NCBI GenBank assembly: GCA_963693085.1
Contig: OY856409.1
Location: 1,617,909,711 to 1,617,973,710 of the forward strand
Direction: 5' to 3'
Origin: Alisma plantago-aquatica
Taxonomy: Eukaryota; Streptophyta; Magnoliopsida; Alismatales; Alismataceae
Length of the DNA stretch: 64,000 nucleotides
Below are positions 46,510-60,245 of the stretch, one piece after another. Both the position numbers and the translations under genes were made by a program. Numbering within the stretch: the first letter of the stretch is position 1; the number at the start of each line of letters is the position of its first letter. The notes below the pieces were generated by a model. It was not told the DNA's origin, did not search any database, and saw only the letters and a program-made list of their open reading frames with translations.

Positions 46510-47211
46510 TATGTATATGTATAAGGATACACTAAGATATATACTTAATATTATTATACGTACATATTTTTTGTATGTCCATATAAAAATGTAAGATATA
46601 TTCTTATTAAAATATCTATATTAATATACATTAATATCAAAGAATTAAAATGCATTCATCTTATATAAATTTTATAAATTCAATTAAGATTCTTTTAATA
46701 ATCTTTGATAACATATATATAATTCTCTTTGAGCTTATTAATATTTCTATCTATTTATAGAGATATATATGCATGCATATCTAGCATTTATTTTTAAAAT
46801 TACTTCTCCAATGTAGTTAATGCATCGAAGTATTTTTAATCATAATAACTAAATCATGAGGAAACAAATCTACCATGATGAGACGACCGGTAACCAAAAG
46901 AGTCTACTTTTCTAGATAACGAGTATGCGTATTTATGTATATGCACACATTAGATATACTTGTATTTGATTTACATACATGTTGTTAGCATGTATAAATG
47001 CAAAGCATATAATATATGCTTAATATGATATCAATATTCATATACATCCAAATTGAGCATATAAAATATTTCCATCTTATAAAAATTTTTGGAATTTTGA
47101 TAAGCTTTGTCTATATATGTATTTTTATTTATTCTTGTCATGTTTGTGTTTGTGTGTGTGTGTTTGTGTGTGTATATATATATATTTATATATATATTAT
47201 ATATATGTGTG

Positions 47212-47811
47212 TAGGGGTGTTACAAAATATTTTTGGGATGGTTAGTGGTTGGATACAACTAGGTTGATATAAAATAGCTCAACCCATAATCGATCCAAAA
47301 CCAAATTCTTTACAAGGTCGTATGTCTGAAACTGGACTCTAATTGATAGTGTGTAACCCAAAACCTAACTTGGGTCATATATTTTTGTTAATTACACATA
47401 ATATTTATATTCAATCCATATATAATTTGGGTTTTACTGGTGTTAAAAAATATTTCCAGGATGGTTACTGGTCGGATAGCAAGTAGGTTGATATAAAATA
47501 TCTCAACCCACAATCGATCCAGAACCAAATTCTTGGCAAGGTTGTATGTCTGAAACCAGACTCGGATTCATAATGTGTAACCCTAACCGAACTTGGGTCA
47601 TAAAATTTTATTAATTACATTTAATAATTTTGTCAATTAATATAAAATTTGGGTTAAAAAACATCACCACCCAAAATTGACCCAATTCCAATTCAGACAT
47701 CAATATCTAAATCTGGAACCAACGTATTGATAAAATATAAAACTATGACACATTTGTTTTGGGTCGGACAATATCAGATTCATAGGTTTGGAAAAAAAAT
47801 CGGCAGCCCTA
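47212..47811. mobile_element. hAT-like MITE (copy 2)
   Basis: Same insertion as 18900-19496. The left end TAGGGGTGTTAC and right end CGGCAGCCCTA are slightly more diverged from each other. Confidence 0.75.
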
Positions 47812-47922
47812 TGTGTGGGTATCTGCTATACATATGTATGTATATACATGCATGTTTATGTATATATTTTTATTAATTTGTTTTTTTAATCTATTTCGAC
47901 ATTCATTTATGAATCAGATCAT

Positions 47923-48400
47923 TAAGTGTAATAATAAGTAAATCATGAGGAAATGAATCCACCACATTGAGGCGACTAGTAATAGATAGAGTTTGAGTTT
48001 CAAGATAATGGGAACCTCATTATTAGAATGGGGAGATGTGCTTGAAAGATAACTAGAAAAAGAATTGTTGTACTTTAGGATGTCTTGAGCTAGCATATCA
48101 AGGTAATCCCTTTTGGTTGATGGGTTCTTTAGAGCATGTATGAGAACCATGGATTCTTCTTCAAGCTCTATATGAAGGAGTTTGATTTTCATGCTTGCTT
48201 GATTCATTCATGGGCAGCAATAAGAAAAATCTAATGGCCACCTTGTATTTACTAGGTGTTGCATTATAATGAGAAGATTTCCATAATCATTTTTAAATAT
48301 TGTTCTTAACGGAACCTTACCCTCGTTAATTGCAACATCTGTGTTGATGCCACCAACACCTAATGGAATTGTCAACCATTATTGTGAAACTAATGCACAT
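47923..48400 (-). pseudogene. LINE-type RNase H remnant (copy 2, minus strand)
   Basis: Equivalent of 19608-20085. Here a 97-codon frame (48207 to 47914) stays open through I-E-L-E-E-E-S and A-L-K-N-P-S-T-K-R-D-Y-L-D-M, confirming the frame read in copy 1. Confidence 0.6.
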
Positions 48401-49148
48401 TTTGCGTGCATATGTGATTCATTTGATGTCATCAGAAATCCATGTATGGGTGGTTTGAAGAATTGATTAGGGTTTAAGAGGTTCATCTACAAACACTCTC
48501 GAGATCCTATGGTTCAAGCATGTCAACCACACAACCACTAGTTCATCAATTTTCTGCTAATCAACATCCATGTAGAGTTCTAGTAGGCTCACCACTGCCA
48601 ATCTATCCACTAAAAGAAACCATATTACTTGGGAACCTTCTTGTTTCTTGCACCACTCTATCACTCTATGAAGGCCTCATGTATGTGTGGTATTATTTCC
48701 AATTTTGATTTACAAATGCAATGACATGTCTATATCTAATTATACTATTTATTGTCAAGCTCCCTATTACAACCCTCCAAAGGAAGTGAGAGATTTTTAG
48801 TGGCCACTTTGAGTTCCAGATTTAGCACCATATACAGTCAAGGCTTCTTTATCATTTTCTTATATATGTTGATCATTTGACCCTACCTATCTAAGAAGAA
48901 GATCAAATCCTAAACAAACTCAAGTTGTGTGGCCACCACGTCAGGCAATCATCTTTCCCATTATGTCTGAAAGGTGCTATTTTATTGTTGTAGTCTCTAA
49001 AGAAAAGTAGATATTCACCTCTATCACATCCCATTTGCTACTATCTTCTAGGATCATATGATCAATTCCTAGAAGAATGATAGTCTCCAAGTTCTCATCC
49101 CACTATCAGATCCACTTTCCCTCCATGCTTAAATATTTCACCCATTTC

Positions 49149-49380
49149 CTAGTCCCCAATTAATCCTCCATAACCGAAGGTCCCCCCACAAAAGAACCTC
49201 ATGCATATCAAGAATTTAGGCACAATATTTCTTAAAATAGGTACTTTATAGCTAGTTGTTAAATTTGTTTTTCCAAAAAAAGTGTGATTGAAAGTATTCA
49301 TGTCCTTAAAGCCCATTCCTTCATTTTTTGGTTTGAACATGTTCTCCCGACATGCCATGATATTGTCCTTTGCTCCAGAT
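49149..49380 (-). pseudogene. LINE RT C-terminal remnant (copy 2)
   Basis: Equivalent of 20844-21060 with the same P-K-N-E-G-M-G-F-K-D-M-N-T-F-N block. RT core missing here too, so the deletion predates the segmental duplication. Confidence 0.65.
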
Positions 49381-49469
49381 TAAAATCTATCTCACTAATC
49401 ACTCATGTCCATAGATGGAAAATACCCATCACATGTGTTATAATTCCTTAGGTGATGGCTTTGATCAGT

Positions 49470-50480
49470 ACCTCCTCAAGTTTCAAGAGTAGCTCTCTTT
49501 CCATCCTTGTAGTTTCCTCCATATTCTTTGCCTAAATTTTTTTAGTATCATGTAGGTTTATTTGACACTCTCCTCCTTTTAATGCTTGATTGGTTATAAA
49601 AATTGGAATGCCCATTCGATGATAGGTCCCCATCCTAGAAAGTTTTATTGATCGCATCATCCCAATGTGTCTTCCCACTCCACCAAGAAGAAAAGGATCT
49701 TTCAAGCTTGATGTGGAAAAACAATGACCTCTTAGAAGATTGCTCACCATACAGTTCCTCAATGGTAGAGATCTTTGGTTTGTATGGTGATGATTTAAGG
49801 ACATGCACCCCATGATCATCATTGGTGCTCCTTGTCTTCCTCCTATTAAATCCCTAGTCTACATGGCCAAGGCGACATGAAAGATAGAAAAACATAGGAA
49901 AACATTTATACATTGTATCCAACACAATCACATTTCCATTTTTATCCCTTACCTTTTCTATCCTCTTAAAAGGATTTTAGATGTCAAGGCCCATCCTAAC
50001 CCTAGATGAGTACTCCCAGTAGAGTTTTTTGCTATTAACCTAAACAACATAGTGTATTCTTCTAGTATTATTATGGATCACATCTTCAGATCGATGTCCC
50101 AAAGGAAATCCATACAGTTGTATGCATAAAATAAACTTGGAGAAGTCAATACATCCATGAAGACCAATACAATCCACTACTTTGGATACCAAAAGGAGGA
50201 CTACCTTTCATCACCTTTCTCTTCTCTTTTAAATGAAAGAATTGCATTATGAGACCAAAGAATCTATTTGGTTGAACAACACCTTATTAGAGACTGACAA
50301 AGCATTGGTGAGTGTTCACTTCAAAGCCCAAAAAGTGTATGTTCATTTGGTAAGAAGCCCCACCACCAAGGCAAGAGAGACGAGAACTACAACTTCTTCT
50401 TCGACCAAGTCCACTATGTCTTCCTCTTATTCTTTGTCCAATCCTAACAATGCACATCTATTGCCCAAGTCTTTAGCCAT
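49470..50480 (-). pseudogene. LINE ORF1 remnant (copy 2)
   Basis: Equivalent of 21162-22172, with the ATG at 50480. Same order of DUF4283 and degenerate knuckle motifs and the same main breaks, plus small private indels (for example near 50095). Confidence 0.62.
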
Positions 50481-51359
50481 AGTCAGGACATTGATCTTAG
50501 GAACACTATGCAAGATAGGTAAAACCAAGAGGGAGGAGGGGTAAAAATTAGTTTCCTCCCTAATCACTAAAGTTGGTAGGGTTTCCGATGACGGAGAAAT
50601 ATAGTATCCCTTGTTTGGTTTGTATAATTTTGTGGTTCATCTTTTTGCAATCTTTTCTAGTTCATATGGGAATGTGTTTTCTTAGATTGAACACCCCTTG
50701 ATATGTTTTTCTTTATTTTTCTCAATAAAAAGTCCTAAGATTTGAACTACAGCTAGTTTTATGGCACTAAAATGTATGAAAATGTTATGACTTTGCACAT
50801 AATTTCAAAATTTTGATTAGAGTCCAATAATTATAGATAGACATCATATTATTATCTTTTACTCTATAGTTCGTTTGTTGATAAATGTTAGAAATAGATT
50901 AAAAATATTATGAGACAACTAGTTCTTGAATTATGGAATCATTGTATGATTTAAAATTTAAAGATTCTTAAGATGGTCTTTATCGCATAGAAACTATCAT
51001 TTCTATTTTCTATTTATTATCACCACTTCACTAAATCATGTGTTTAAGCACTGCATGTGGGTTTTTAGAATTGAACCAAATCATCAAACAAAAGAAATTA
51101 TCTTTTACTACAATTTCTTGTTTAAAGTAACAAAGAGGAATTAGAAAATTGCATTGACACCATCTAGATTCTACCAAAAGATATACTATATGTGATATGT
51201 ACCATTTACTGTGGTATTATTGTGTTTCTCTAGAGATTGGCCATGAAGAGTACACTTAAAGATAGATATGTTATTGATGATGCCACATGAAATATATTTG
51301 AATCAACACCAGAACCAATACCAAACATGCTTAAGGTCTGCACAAGTGCTAGCACAATG
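50481..51359. other. Centre of the inverted repeat (copy 2), unassigned
   Basis: Same as 22173-23050 but with only one 81-bp unit. No coding signal. Confidence 0.5.
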
Positions 51360-51814
51360 TGAGCAACATGCAAGATCATGAGCAACAAGTAGGATCACCA
51401 TTGGTTTGAGAGCCTACAAGATCTCTACATCAAATATATTAAGCATATGATTGATAAACTAGAGTTTATGTTGTTGAAATTCTAGATAGGAACTCTAGAG
51501 TGTTTAGAGATTAATCTCTTAAAACTCGACCTTTGCTTCAATACACATGAGCATTAATTTCTAATCATGGTCGGTTGATGACACTAATTGAAACACAGAC
51601 AATCCCAGACTATGCATTAAGTATGGGTCCAAACTCCTTGTTGTGAAACATTGTTCCAAACATGTTGCATTAAATCTCTACTATTAAAACATCCAATCAA
51701 TTTTTAGGGGTGGGTTTTGGGGTAGTTGTTTGTCTAGTATTGTTTACGACAACATTTGGAGAAACAACTTATCAGAGCAGATTTCGGTGCATTAAGTAGG
51801 TAATGATGGTCGAA

Positions 51815-52170
51815 ACATGTAGGAGGTGTTTCTCACATCAATATAGATGTTGCAGTCGACAAGAATGATAAAGTTGCTTTGAGCAAGTCTTCAAAAATGA
51901 TTGCAGTTGTTCTAACAATGCGTGGTTAATGCTAGGTGTCCGCCGGATCTTGCTAAACCTTATTCTTCTCATGAAACAATCAAGAATGCATGAAACTCAA
52001 ACCTAATCTCAAAACATACTCCATGATTCTTACACATGCTCTGAAGAATCCTTCAAAAAAAGGGAATACCTTGAGATGCTATCTCAAGACATCATAAGGC
52101 TTACACGTTCTTTTTGTGATTTTCCTTTCAAGCACATTTTATGTTCTTGTAATGAGGCTGCTATTATCTA
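51815..52170 (+). pseudogene. LINE-type RNase H remnant (copy 2, plus strand)
   Basis: Equivalent of 23570-23946, with extra single-base gaps in the poly-A run at about 52055 that break the frame further. Confidence 0.55.
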
Positions 52171-53963
52171 GTAAAGATGGATCTTTTGAGTATTGGTCAT
52201 CTCATCATGGTATATTCACATCCTTGTAATTTTGTTACTATTACCCAAAACAATTCAATGCATTAACAAAATGGTGAAAGAATTTTCAAAACAACACTAA
52301 ATGTATGTACCAATATGCGTTCATATATATTGTCAAAAACATGAATATGCTCAAATAGAAATATGTGTTGTAGTCTAAGATTAAAAATAGAATGTTAACT
52401 AAAACTCTTAAAATTTTACAAGATGGATGTTTTTGGTATGCTTAGAAATTAATTATGAATGCTCATATATATGTATGTATGTGTACAGTGAATTAATTTA
52501 GCACTATTTTAAATAAGGGACCAATTTAATATATAGTTTAAAAAAAAATGGCATCATAATATAGTTTAAAAACATTTTTGCATTGTATAGTTTTTTAAAT
52601 AAATGCCTATTATTCATTGCAAACATTGATAAATTCATCTTCTTCAAGGAGAAAAACTAATTATAATATGAGATATTTTAACATGATCTCAGTGGGCTGC
52701 ATTTGATATTAAGATACTTTTATTTATTGTGTCTGAATTACATATGTATTTTTGACCACATGGATGGATGCGTATAAAATTCAACACATTCCCTTGGGAA
52801 GGTGAATGGATATGAAATTTAGGGGTATTTTCCCAAAAAAGTGGTATTACAAAAATCATTTTTAAATGGCTCTAGTATGTATATTGTTTTAGTATAGAGA
52901 TTTTATTTTGGATTTCTTCTTTGTTTTATTTAATATTGATATGAAGACTTCCTCTAACATGTTCTCCTTACTATTTCCACATCCAACACTTAAGTTTAGT
53001 GTGCACAAACTCCTCTATACAAGTCTCCCATGCTTCTTAGCAATTATAATACTTATAGCATGATGAAGGAAAGAACAGTAATAATAAGTGTGGAATATTT
53101 TATAAGATAATAAATATCAATATAAAATTAATTAGTTTAATTGATTTTTAGTACTACAAATACTATGAGTAAGGAATTGAAATTCTTTTTCTCAATTAAA
53201 GTGTTACATATCTAATTAGGAATGCAGTAACCTTTCTTGTATTTTCATGATGTCTAAACCAACCCGTGCTCTAACATACACCAATGTGTGCATACATATT
53301 GATAACATTTTCTTTTGCAATGTAAAAGTGTAAGGTTTTTTTTGCTTTAATTAATATTAGTTAAAACACAATTTCTTTATCAAAGTGTATCACTTGTAGT
53401 CATAGTTAAAAAGATTGTGTGATATATCCATATCAAAAGTCTCAGATTATTTGTTGTCATATATATTTGTATTAGATAATTTTTATATTTATTTTTTAAA
53501 CATCACCTCTCTAATGGTATCATCATCATATGATGACAAATAATTCAAATAGCAAAGAGCATAGGATAAAAACATAAATTGAAATATCATAGTGATAACT
53601 AATATTGATTTCAAATCATAAATATTAATAACTCATTTGTTAACATTTATTCATCTTCAACACATGTAATACAAAAAATTACGAATGTATCAATTACATC
53701 TAAACCTTACAAGTGAAAGTAGATAGATTAGTCTGGCATTAAAACAAGCATTGATGGATTTCATGTTAACATTTGTGCACATATTTGTATGCTACACATT
53801 ATAGACAATTAGATAAGATTATATGTATATAATGCACTTAAAAATAAAAGGCATCATTATAATTATGAAGATGATAGATATAACAACAATTAAATATTAC
53901 ACCTATGAAGGATGATCTTTAACAACTAATATGAGGCATCCTTATGCTTAAATTCAACAAACT

Positions 53964-56293
53964 ATACAGATTGTGGGGGGAGATGACTCGGGGACGCGGA
54001 AGGCGTGGGAGAGGTAGGGGGTGAATCCCTAGCAGCCGTGGGGAGAAGATCCATGCTGCTGCAGAGCCGTCTTCGATGACTCCTCCAGATCGTTCATCAG
54101 CAGAATCTGGAGATGGAGGCAAGCAGATCTATCCTGGTCATTCGGATTTGCCCACACAACCAAAAGGAAAGGAGGCGGCGGAAGATTCTTCCTATTCCTC
54201 CCCGCCACCCACCCTGAAAACGAAGCAACCACTGCTCCTCGGATCTTCGACTGGTTGATCTCCAATAGACAAGATTGGGAGGTTGAAGGGGTTGCTGCCA
54301 TCGAATATGTTGAACCAGTTCTCAGGGATGGAGCAAAGTGTGCTGTATCGAATTGGGGCAAATTCGTCTCCGTTCGGTTTGAAGGAAAGAAACCCTACCG
54401 GGAGCAACTGGCAGGGTAGATTAGAAGGCAATGGCGTCCCAGCGGGTCTATTGCAATCTTTGCTGAAGAGAGGGAGGGGTTCATAATCAAGCTACCATCC
54501 AAAATTGAGAATGATCAAGTGTTGGATGAGGCACCATGGTTCATGGATGGGTCACTGCTTATTGCCCATAAGTGGAAGCATGGCACTCCTCTTCCTCTGT
54601 CCTTCTCTTAGGTTCCGATCTGGGTTAAAATCGAGAATGTCGGTGTTCCTTGGATGCGAGATAGCATTGCAAAAGTTGCTAGTACAATAGGGAGGCCAAT
54701 GGACTACGATGATAGCTCAACGACTACTGGATGCCTTGGCACTGCAGCAGCCTGCTTAGAAGTGTTCAGTGGCTCCACCTTGCCCAAGTCAACAAAGGTT
54801 GAACTGGACTCCATCATCAAGCAACTGAAGATCGAGATAGTTTCAAAACCTGCTTCATGCCCAAACTGCAAGTTGTTTGGTCACAGAGCTTCTTCCTTCC
54901 TGTCAAAGGCCAGGAAACCTCCTTCGAACAACGATCTACAGGTTAGGTACGGGAAGAAGAAAGGTGTTTGTTTAAATGCCTCTTCAGAGAAGGTGGATAT
55001 AGCTGCTACAAAGCTAGGGGGTTCATCGTTGATGGGTGGTACTGTTGAAGACGACGATTGCTTGCAGAATCTCATTGCTCAGCAGGTTCAGGACGTTGTC
55101 ATTACCTGCACTACATCGGCCTACGATCATATACCCAAAGTTGTTAGAGACGGGATTATGAAACCAGACATGTTTGGGTCTTCCCTAATATGCAAGCTCG
55201 ATAGTCTCAATCTAGAATGGGAATTGGAGTTTTCTCATAGCTGCTCTGAATCTTAGAAGGTTAATAAAATCTGGGAAAGTGGTGGCTTCTCTACTAACTA
55301 CCAACTTAGAAAAGAACAACTTTTCAAGGAAGATGATGGCTCCATGGATGACTCTTATTCAGGTATTGAATCTGACCGTTTGGTGGTTGAATCCCTGGAG
55401 TTTGAAGAATCATGGGACAATAGGAAAAAGAAATCCGCAAAGATGAAGAGAGATGGGGTTGATTTTCTGCTTTGGCCCTCTTCTTTTTATGCTGCAGGTC
55501 TCGGGATGTGTGCATAAGGGCTGATCAATGGGCTTGGTGTTGGTTTTTTCAAGGTTACACTGTTCTCTATCTAGCTGACCACTCCTCACAATTTCAGTGG
55601 TGAGCTTATTGCTAGTGGGTGAATGTTCAGTTTAACAGGGACTCTATGGCTTTGAATCCAGTTCTGTGTCCTTGATGAGTGTCTTATATGTCGGAGTAAG
55701 CAGCTGGTTTTTCTGGCTTTACATATGAATTGATCGGATGATCTTTGGACTTTTATTCTTTGGCTTCAGTTTGGCTTTCTATTGGCTATTTAGTCCACTC
55801 ACATTTAGGAAGATGAGGTTAATGCCAGTTGTGTGATTTCTCAGTTGACTGATCCAATCTATGCAAAAGGATTAATGGTTCGTAGGTTTTTGTGGTTTTT
55901 CTATTTGTTTTCCAGAATTCTGATGACCCAAATGATAGTAGCAGGCCTTATTGCGGTGCTACTCCTGCGAGTTCCTTGATCCTAAACTGACAATACTGGC
56001 TACCCTTGTTGTCATACTTTCAAAAGATTGGATCTAATGCTATTGTCAACTTGAGTTGTTCGGGAGTGTCATTTTTTTTTGTATCTCTGGTATCTCCTGA
56101 GTTTGTATTGCTATAATGTTCCTCCTATTATTTAGGTAGTTGATTACTAGTTAGTATTTTAGTGTGAGAATGTTTTGTTTAGTTGTTTGGATGCTTCATC
56201 CAGGTCTATATTGGGGCACAATCTTCTTTGTACCCAAAGTTTTGGGCATCAAATTTTTTAGTAACACAAATTTTTACCGACCAAAAAAAAATA
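53964..56293 (+). mobile_element. ORF1-only LINE (L1-type), copy 2
   Basis: 2330 bp between CAACAAACT repeats (53955-53963 and 56294-56302), ending TTTTTACCGACC and a run of A. It is the longer version: it keeps the 315 bp lost in copy 1. No endonuclease or RT domain. Confidence 0.88.
53983..55517 (+). pseudogene. LINE ORF1 pseudogene (copy 2)
   Basis: An RGG-rich start (12 residues), then TGA at 54022-54024 where copy 1 keeps CGA. The part absent from copy 1 is Ser/Pro-rich. The DUF4283 region (54360-54640) is in another frame. TAG before V-P-I-W is shared with copy 1. The C-terminal frame 54654-55256 holds C-P-N-C-K-L-F-G-H-R-A-S-S-F, where the fourth zinc ligand is Phe instead of Cys. It ends at TAG 55254-55256, where copy 1 reads TGG. 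Confidence 0.75.
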
Positions 56294-56830
56294 CAACAAA
56301 CTTGACTAGTGATCTTTACAACTTTTTTTAAATAAGTTCGCTTTATTTTCATAATAATATTGGTTATAAACAAGTATCTCTCTTCAAGACTCCATAAGGA
56401 GCTTCATGTCTTATTGTTGTATTTTTTATTTTCCAAGAAATTATTATTGTCCAAATAATTAATGATAGTTTAATTATCGTGAATTGTGAAACCATTCAGT
56501 TTACTATGAAAATTGATGTTATTAAGAACATAAACATGCTTAATTCTATTTAAGAGTACAAAATACCTAACTATTCTAGTTGCCTTGCTAGTAATGCCAA
56601 ATTTTGACTTTTTTTGTAGAAATAGAGTTTATTTATTGAATTATTTAACACTTATAAACATAGTGAGTATAGAGTTATTCAATACTATTACGCTTGTTGG
56701 GTAATTAAGTTTCATATATTTATATGTGCTTGTTCCTACCAATCATGATATTGCTTCAAATTTGAAAATAATAATTATTAAAAAATTGTCTTCTGAACTT
56801 TTACTTTGGTTAATAAATGTTTAGATAAAT

Positions 56831-58798
56831 CTAATTACCTCAAAGACAATGTATATATAAGATTCTCTTAAATAGAGTGTCATTCATTAAAATACTACAA
56901 TAATTTGACCTATATATTTAACAAAAATCATAAATGATTATGTAGACGGAAAATTTTATTAAGTTACACTACTTTGTAAATCACAAATGTGATCTTTAAT
57001 TCATAAAAATTAATAATTTTTTTGTATATAGTAATTCATTATTATGAGACATTTTAGATAGTCAATAGTTGATTGTATACCAATATGACCTTGGCAATGA
57101 TAGTAGTTAAGTTGTGTTCATGAAAATGAGAAGGTATTTAATGTATATACATAACAATCTTCATGGAGTCACTTAATTTTACATTTATGCATACACTAAA
57201 ATTACAATAAGTGGGAATTTAGAAATCCAATAGAGAAACCACCATCATATTAGTATATGAAATATAATTATGTTTAGTTGTTTATTTTTTAAAAAGTTCA
57301 AAAATTGTAAAGTTGTGCATAGTACAGCATAGAAGAATTATATTAAAAAAATTGTCTTTCAGATTCTTTGTTGCATGTATTTCCATATACAACACCAATA
57401 GTTGCAAGTAATACTTGTTTTTCCCTTAGATATTTGGCTAGTGCTTTGACTACTGCAATTCATAACAACATTTCCATATAAGTGAAAAGGCTCTACAAAA
57501 TATGCTAGGAATTTGAAACTCAATTAAAAAGTCTTTCATTAGATTTTCCTGTAAAATTTTAATGTTTTGTCATAATATAGTGAAGAATATTCTTGATGCA
57601 ATTACTAATAGTATTTGATGGTGCTAATTTAATTTTAATGAGATATGTTCCACCAAGGTAATGGAGTTTCTTTAGAGTAATCATACATTTTCAATCCTTG
57701 AGGAGTAGGCTTATTAGAGTCAAGTTTTCTTTCTTTAACATTTTTGGTGTGTGAAACTAAATCTCCCACCTTTGAATGTTTTCTTTCATCATCCTCTTCC
57801 ATGATTTGACATTTTCTGAATCATTTGATCTAGGGTTTCTTCATCTACCTATGAAAGCCTTGTTCTACCATAACTTTCTTTAGTGATTTATTTTATGCAA
57901 TTCCTATAACTAATCACATAGCCTCACTAGTTGCAATGTATATGACTTGGAAGTGGGATTCTAGGGTTATGTATGGATGAATCGATAGAACTTGGAAACT
58001 ATATTATGAGTTATAATGATTTTTGTACCATTTTCTAGCGTTCTCAAAATAACTTGTCTTTGCGTATGTCAACATTGTAGGTGAAACATTCATTTCATGC
58101 TAAAACATCAACAACTTCTAGGGGAAATTGGCCACAACACTTCATTCAATTGAACTTGGTGTTGTTTTGTTCTTACGCTCACCACTATTGTGCTCCTAAT
58201 AATATATTAAATATGATATAATTATAATAATTTGTATGCTTTAGGTTGGATGTATTCTTCATGAACAACACCACAATCAAGAATGAAATTTCAATCAAGA
58301 GGAATGAATTCTAGCACTTCTTGGGAATGTTCAAGTCCATAAAGTTGATACTATGAGAAAATCATTTTAATCACGGTCCTTCAACATGTTCTACCTTAAT
58401 TTTAGATATTTCAATGATAAGAAATAATAAAAATCTGGTGGTGGTTTTCATTGCCTTACAACTGGGTGGAGGTTCACCTATACTTGAATTGATTGTAGAT
58501 TTGGATTTAGATACTAGGAAGTTATTCTTATTCATCCTTATCTCTTGTTATGATCCTAGAAATGTGGGTACATCGAGCTTCTACATGGTCTTTACCTAGT
58601 TCACCCCCTCAAATAACTTGAATTTATTGTGGATTTTGTATGATACCAAGAGGCTACTATTATACTTCCTTCCCTTCTATTATAGGCTAACATTATGGGT
58701 AAACTAGCTTTTACAAGGCGTTGCCCTAGTTATCCCATTTAGATCGCATAGATGATGGAAGGTGTTCCACATCCCCTTCATTATGTTGTGTGCCATAG
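56831..58798. other. Unassigned sequence, copy 2 of 28300-30362
   Basis: No coding recognised. Differs from copy 1 by the 105-bp deletion at about 56960 (3-bp TAA microhomology) and point changes. Ends CATAG, the likely target-site duplication of the Copia element. Confidence 0.5.
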
Positions 58799-59504
58799 TG
58801 TTGGTATATGTATGCCCGTAGAGCCATCCCAAGCGATTGCATGGAGTCGGATATTAATTAATCAATTAATGCGATTATTTGGTTAATTAATGAATTCTAG
58901 AATATTCTAATTAATCCACGGGCGTTTTAATTAACGCAACGTTTCTATTTACAGATGGGTTTAGGAAACCCTATTTCCCTTCATACCCTGTTTAAAGGAG
59001 GATTAACGGCCGATATCAATATAAGATAGATAGACACTTTTAGTTTACTCTCACACACGTAAACCTAGCTGTCACCGTCCTTAGGAGAAAAAAGAGAGAA
59101 ACGTGCCGCTAGCACGCCGCCGCAGAGACACACTCCTTCCCTCCGGCTTGAGAAGCGCGACGTGGAGTTCCGTCCATCCGCGTGGACGAAGTAGAGACAC
59201 AGACGCATTGACGCCTGCGTTCAGAGGACGTCGACGACCACCTGTACGCGCTACGAGCGACGGACATCACTGCCGCAAAGAAGCGCCACCGGATCAACCT
59301 GCGACAGAGAACGGGAGAGAAGTTCCGTCCGTGCCGACAAGCAGCGTTGCACCGTCGTGCAGCGGGACATCGCCGGACTTGCTCCGCGATAAGGTATATC
59401 CCGCAAACAATCCTTTCAAATACGTTGTTGTCGAGGAGATCTTGTTTCGGGTTGCGTGGATTTTATCGCTTCCGCCGCACATGTTTTCTCCACAAAACCC
59501 AACA
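58799..59504 (+). repeat. 5' LTR of the Copia element
   Basis: 706 bp from TGTTGG to CCAACA. The AT-rich first part has a possible TATA (CAATATAAGATAG near 59015); the downstream 59080-59400 is GC-rich and CG-rich. Confidence 0.93.
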
Positions 59505-59735
59505 GTGGTATCAAAGCAGCGTCGATCTATGGCGTATTTGGATTAGTTTCGATATGATCGAATCGCTGTATATTGTTTTTAAGTTGCATACAATGCGAAT
59601 TAAACCTGTTAATATGTAAATCTAAACCTAATTCCACATACACCGCAGGCTACTGTTTTTGACGTTATGGACGGGGTCGACTATGGAAAATACTAATTTT
59701 CCTTAGTGCACGGAAGTAAAATTCTGTAGACCTTT

Positions 59736-59835
59736 CAGGGGCTCTGCCCCTGAGACCCCGCGAGGGGCGTCCTCCCCTCGACCCCCGCCCGCTGACTAGG
59801 TAGCGGGATCCCCGCACAGGGGCGCTGCCCCTGTG
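59736..59835 (+). other. Three perfect GC-rich stem-loops in the Copia leader
   Basis: CAGGGGC-TCT-GCCCCTG (59736-59752), GAGGGG...CCCCTC (59762-59779), and CACAGGGGC-GCT-GCCCCTGTG (59815-59835). Arms of 6-9 bp with 3-6-base loops, in otherwise AT-rich DNA. All would lie in the genomic RNA leader. Confidence 0.85.
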
Positions 59836-60245
59836 TACCCCGCATAGTCTGCGTGGGAGTCAAAAATTTATTTAATGGGGAATGTCCCGCATTAAAAGTA
59901 CTGCAATTTTAATATGTATATACGTATATGTATATATACCTATGATATCATACACGTCGCCTTTAAAATCTGTTTTATGTGGTGAGTGCATGCACGGTTA
60001 TGGCCTAGTATCCCCTTGTGTGAATGTTATGAATGAATGTGGATGTCAATCTTGTGGATATGTTTGTTTGTGAATTCTATGGATGTATAATGGTTACATA
60101 TGGATCCTTTGTATAAAGTATTCGGCTTGCATGTCGAGCCTCATCTCTTATTTCAAAGTGTAATTAATTCTTTCTTTTTATATTTGTACTCACATGATGT
60201 AATAGAGATAGGATTAGTTTTAGTTTTTGTACACTTGATGTAAGG

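Larger units (their letters stand above)
44486..48735. repeat. Large inverted repeat, left arm (copy 2)
   Basis: Copy of 16183-20420 with the same MITE and LINE RNase H remnant. Its partner arm is about 51360-56830. Confidence 0.85.
51360..56830. repeat. Large inverted repeat, right arm (copy 2)
   Basis: Copy of 23050-28300, including the plus-strand RNase H remnant (about 51815-52170) and the ORF1-only LINE (53964-56293). Confidence 0.85.
41469..58798 (+). repeat. Segmental duplication, copy 2
   Basis: Collinear with 1-2963 and 16165-30362 without the 13.2-kb Gypsy-related insertion. The alignment offset is 41468 at the start and 28303 just after the insertion point. Homology ends at 58798 because the Copia element enters there. 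Private changes: a 105-bp deletion at about 56960, a different microsatellite, and small insertions near 41796 and 42761. Confidence 0.95.

Noticed and set aside
59103..59546. 147-codon plus-strand ORF, Arg/Pro-rich, and 62-codon antisense frames
   Set aside because: Covers the GC-rich end of the Copia LTR and runs over the PBS; open only because of base composition.
59736..59835. Rho-independent terminators
   Set aside because: GC-rich stem-loops without a following T run, in a plant retroelement leader.
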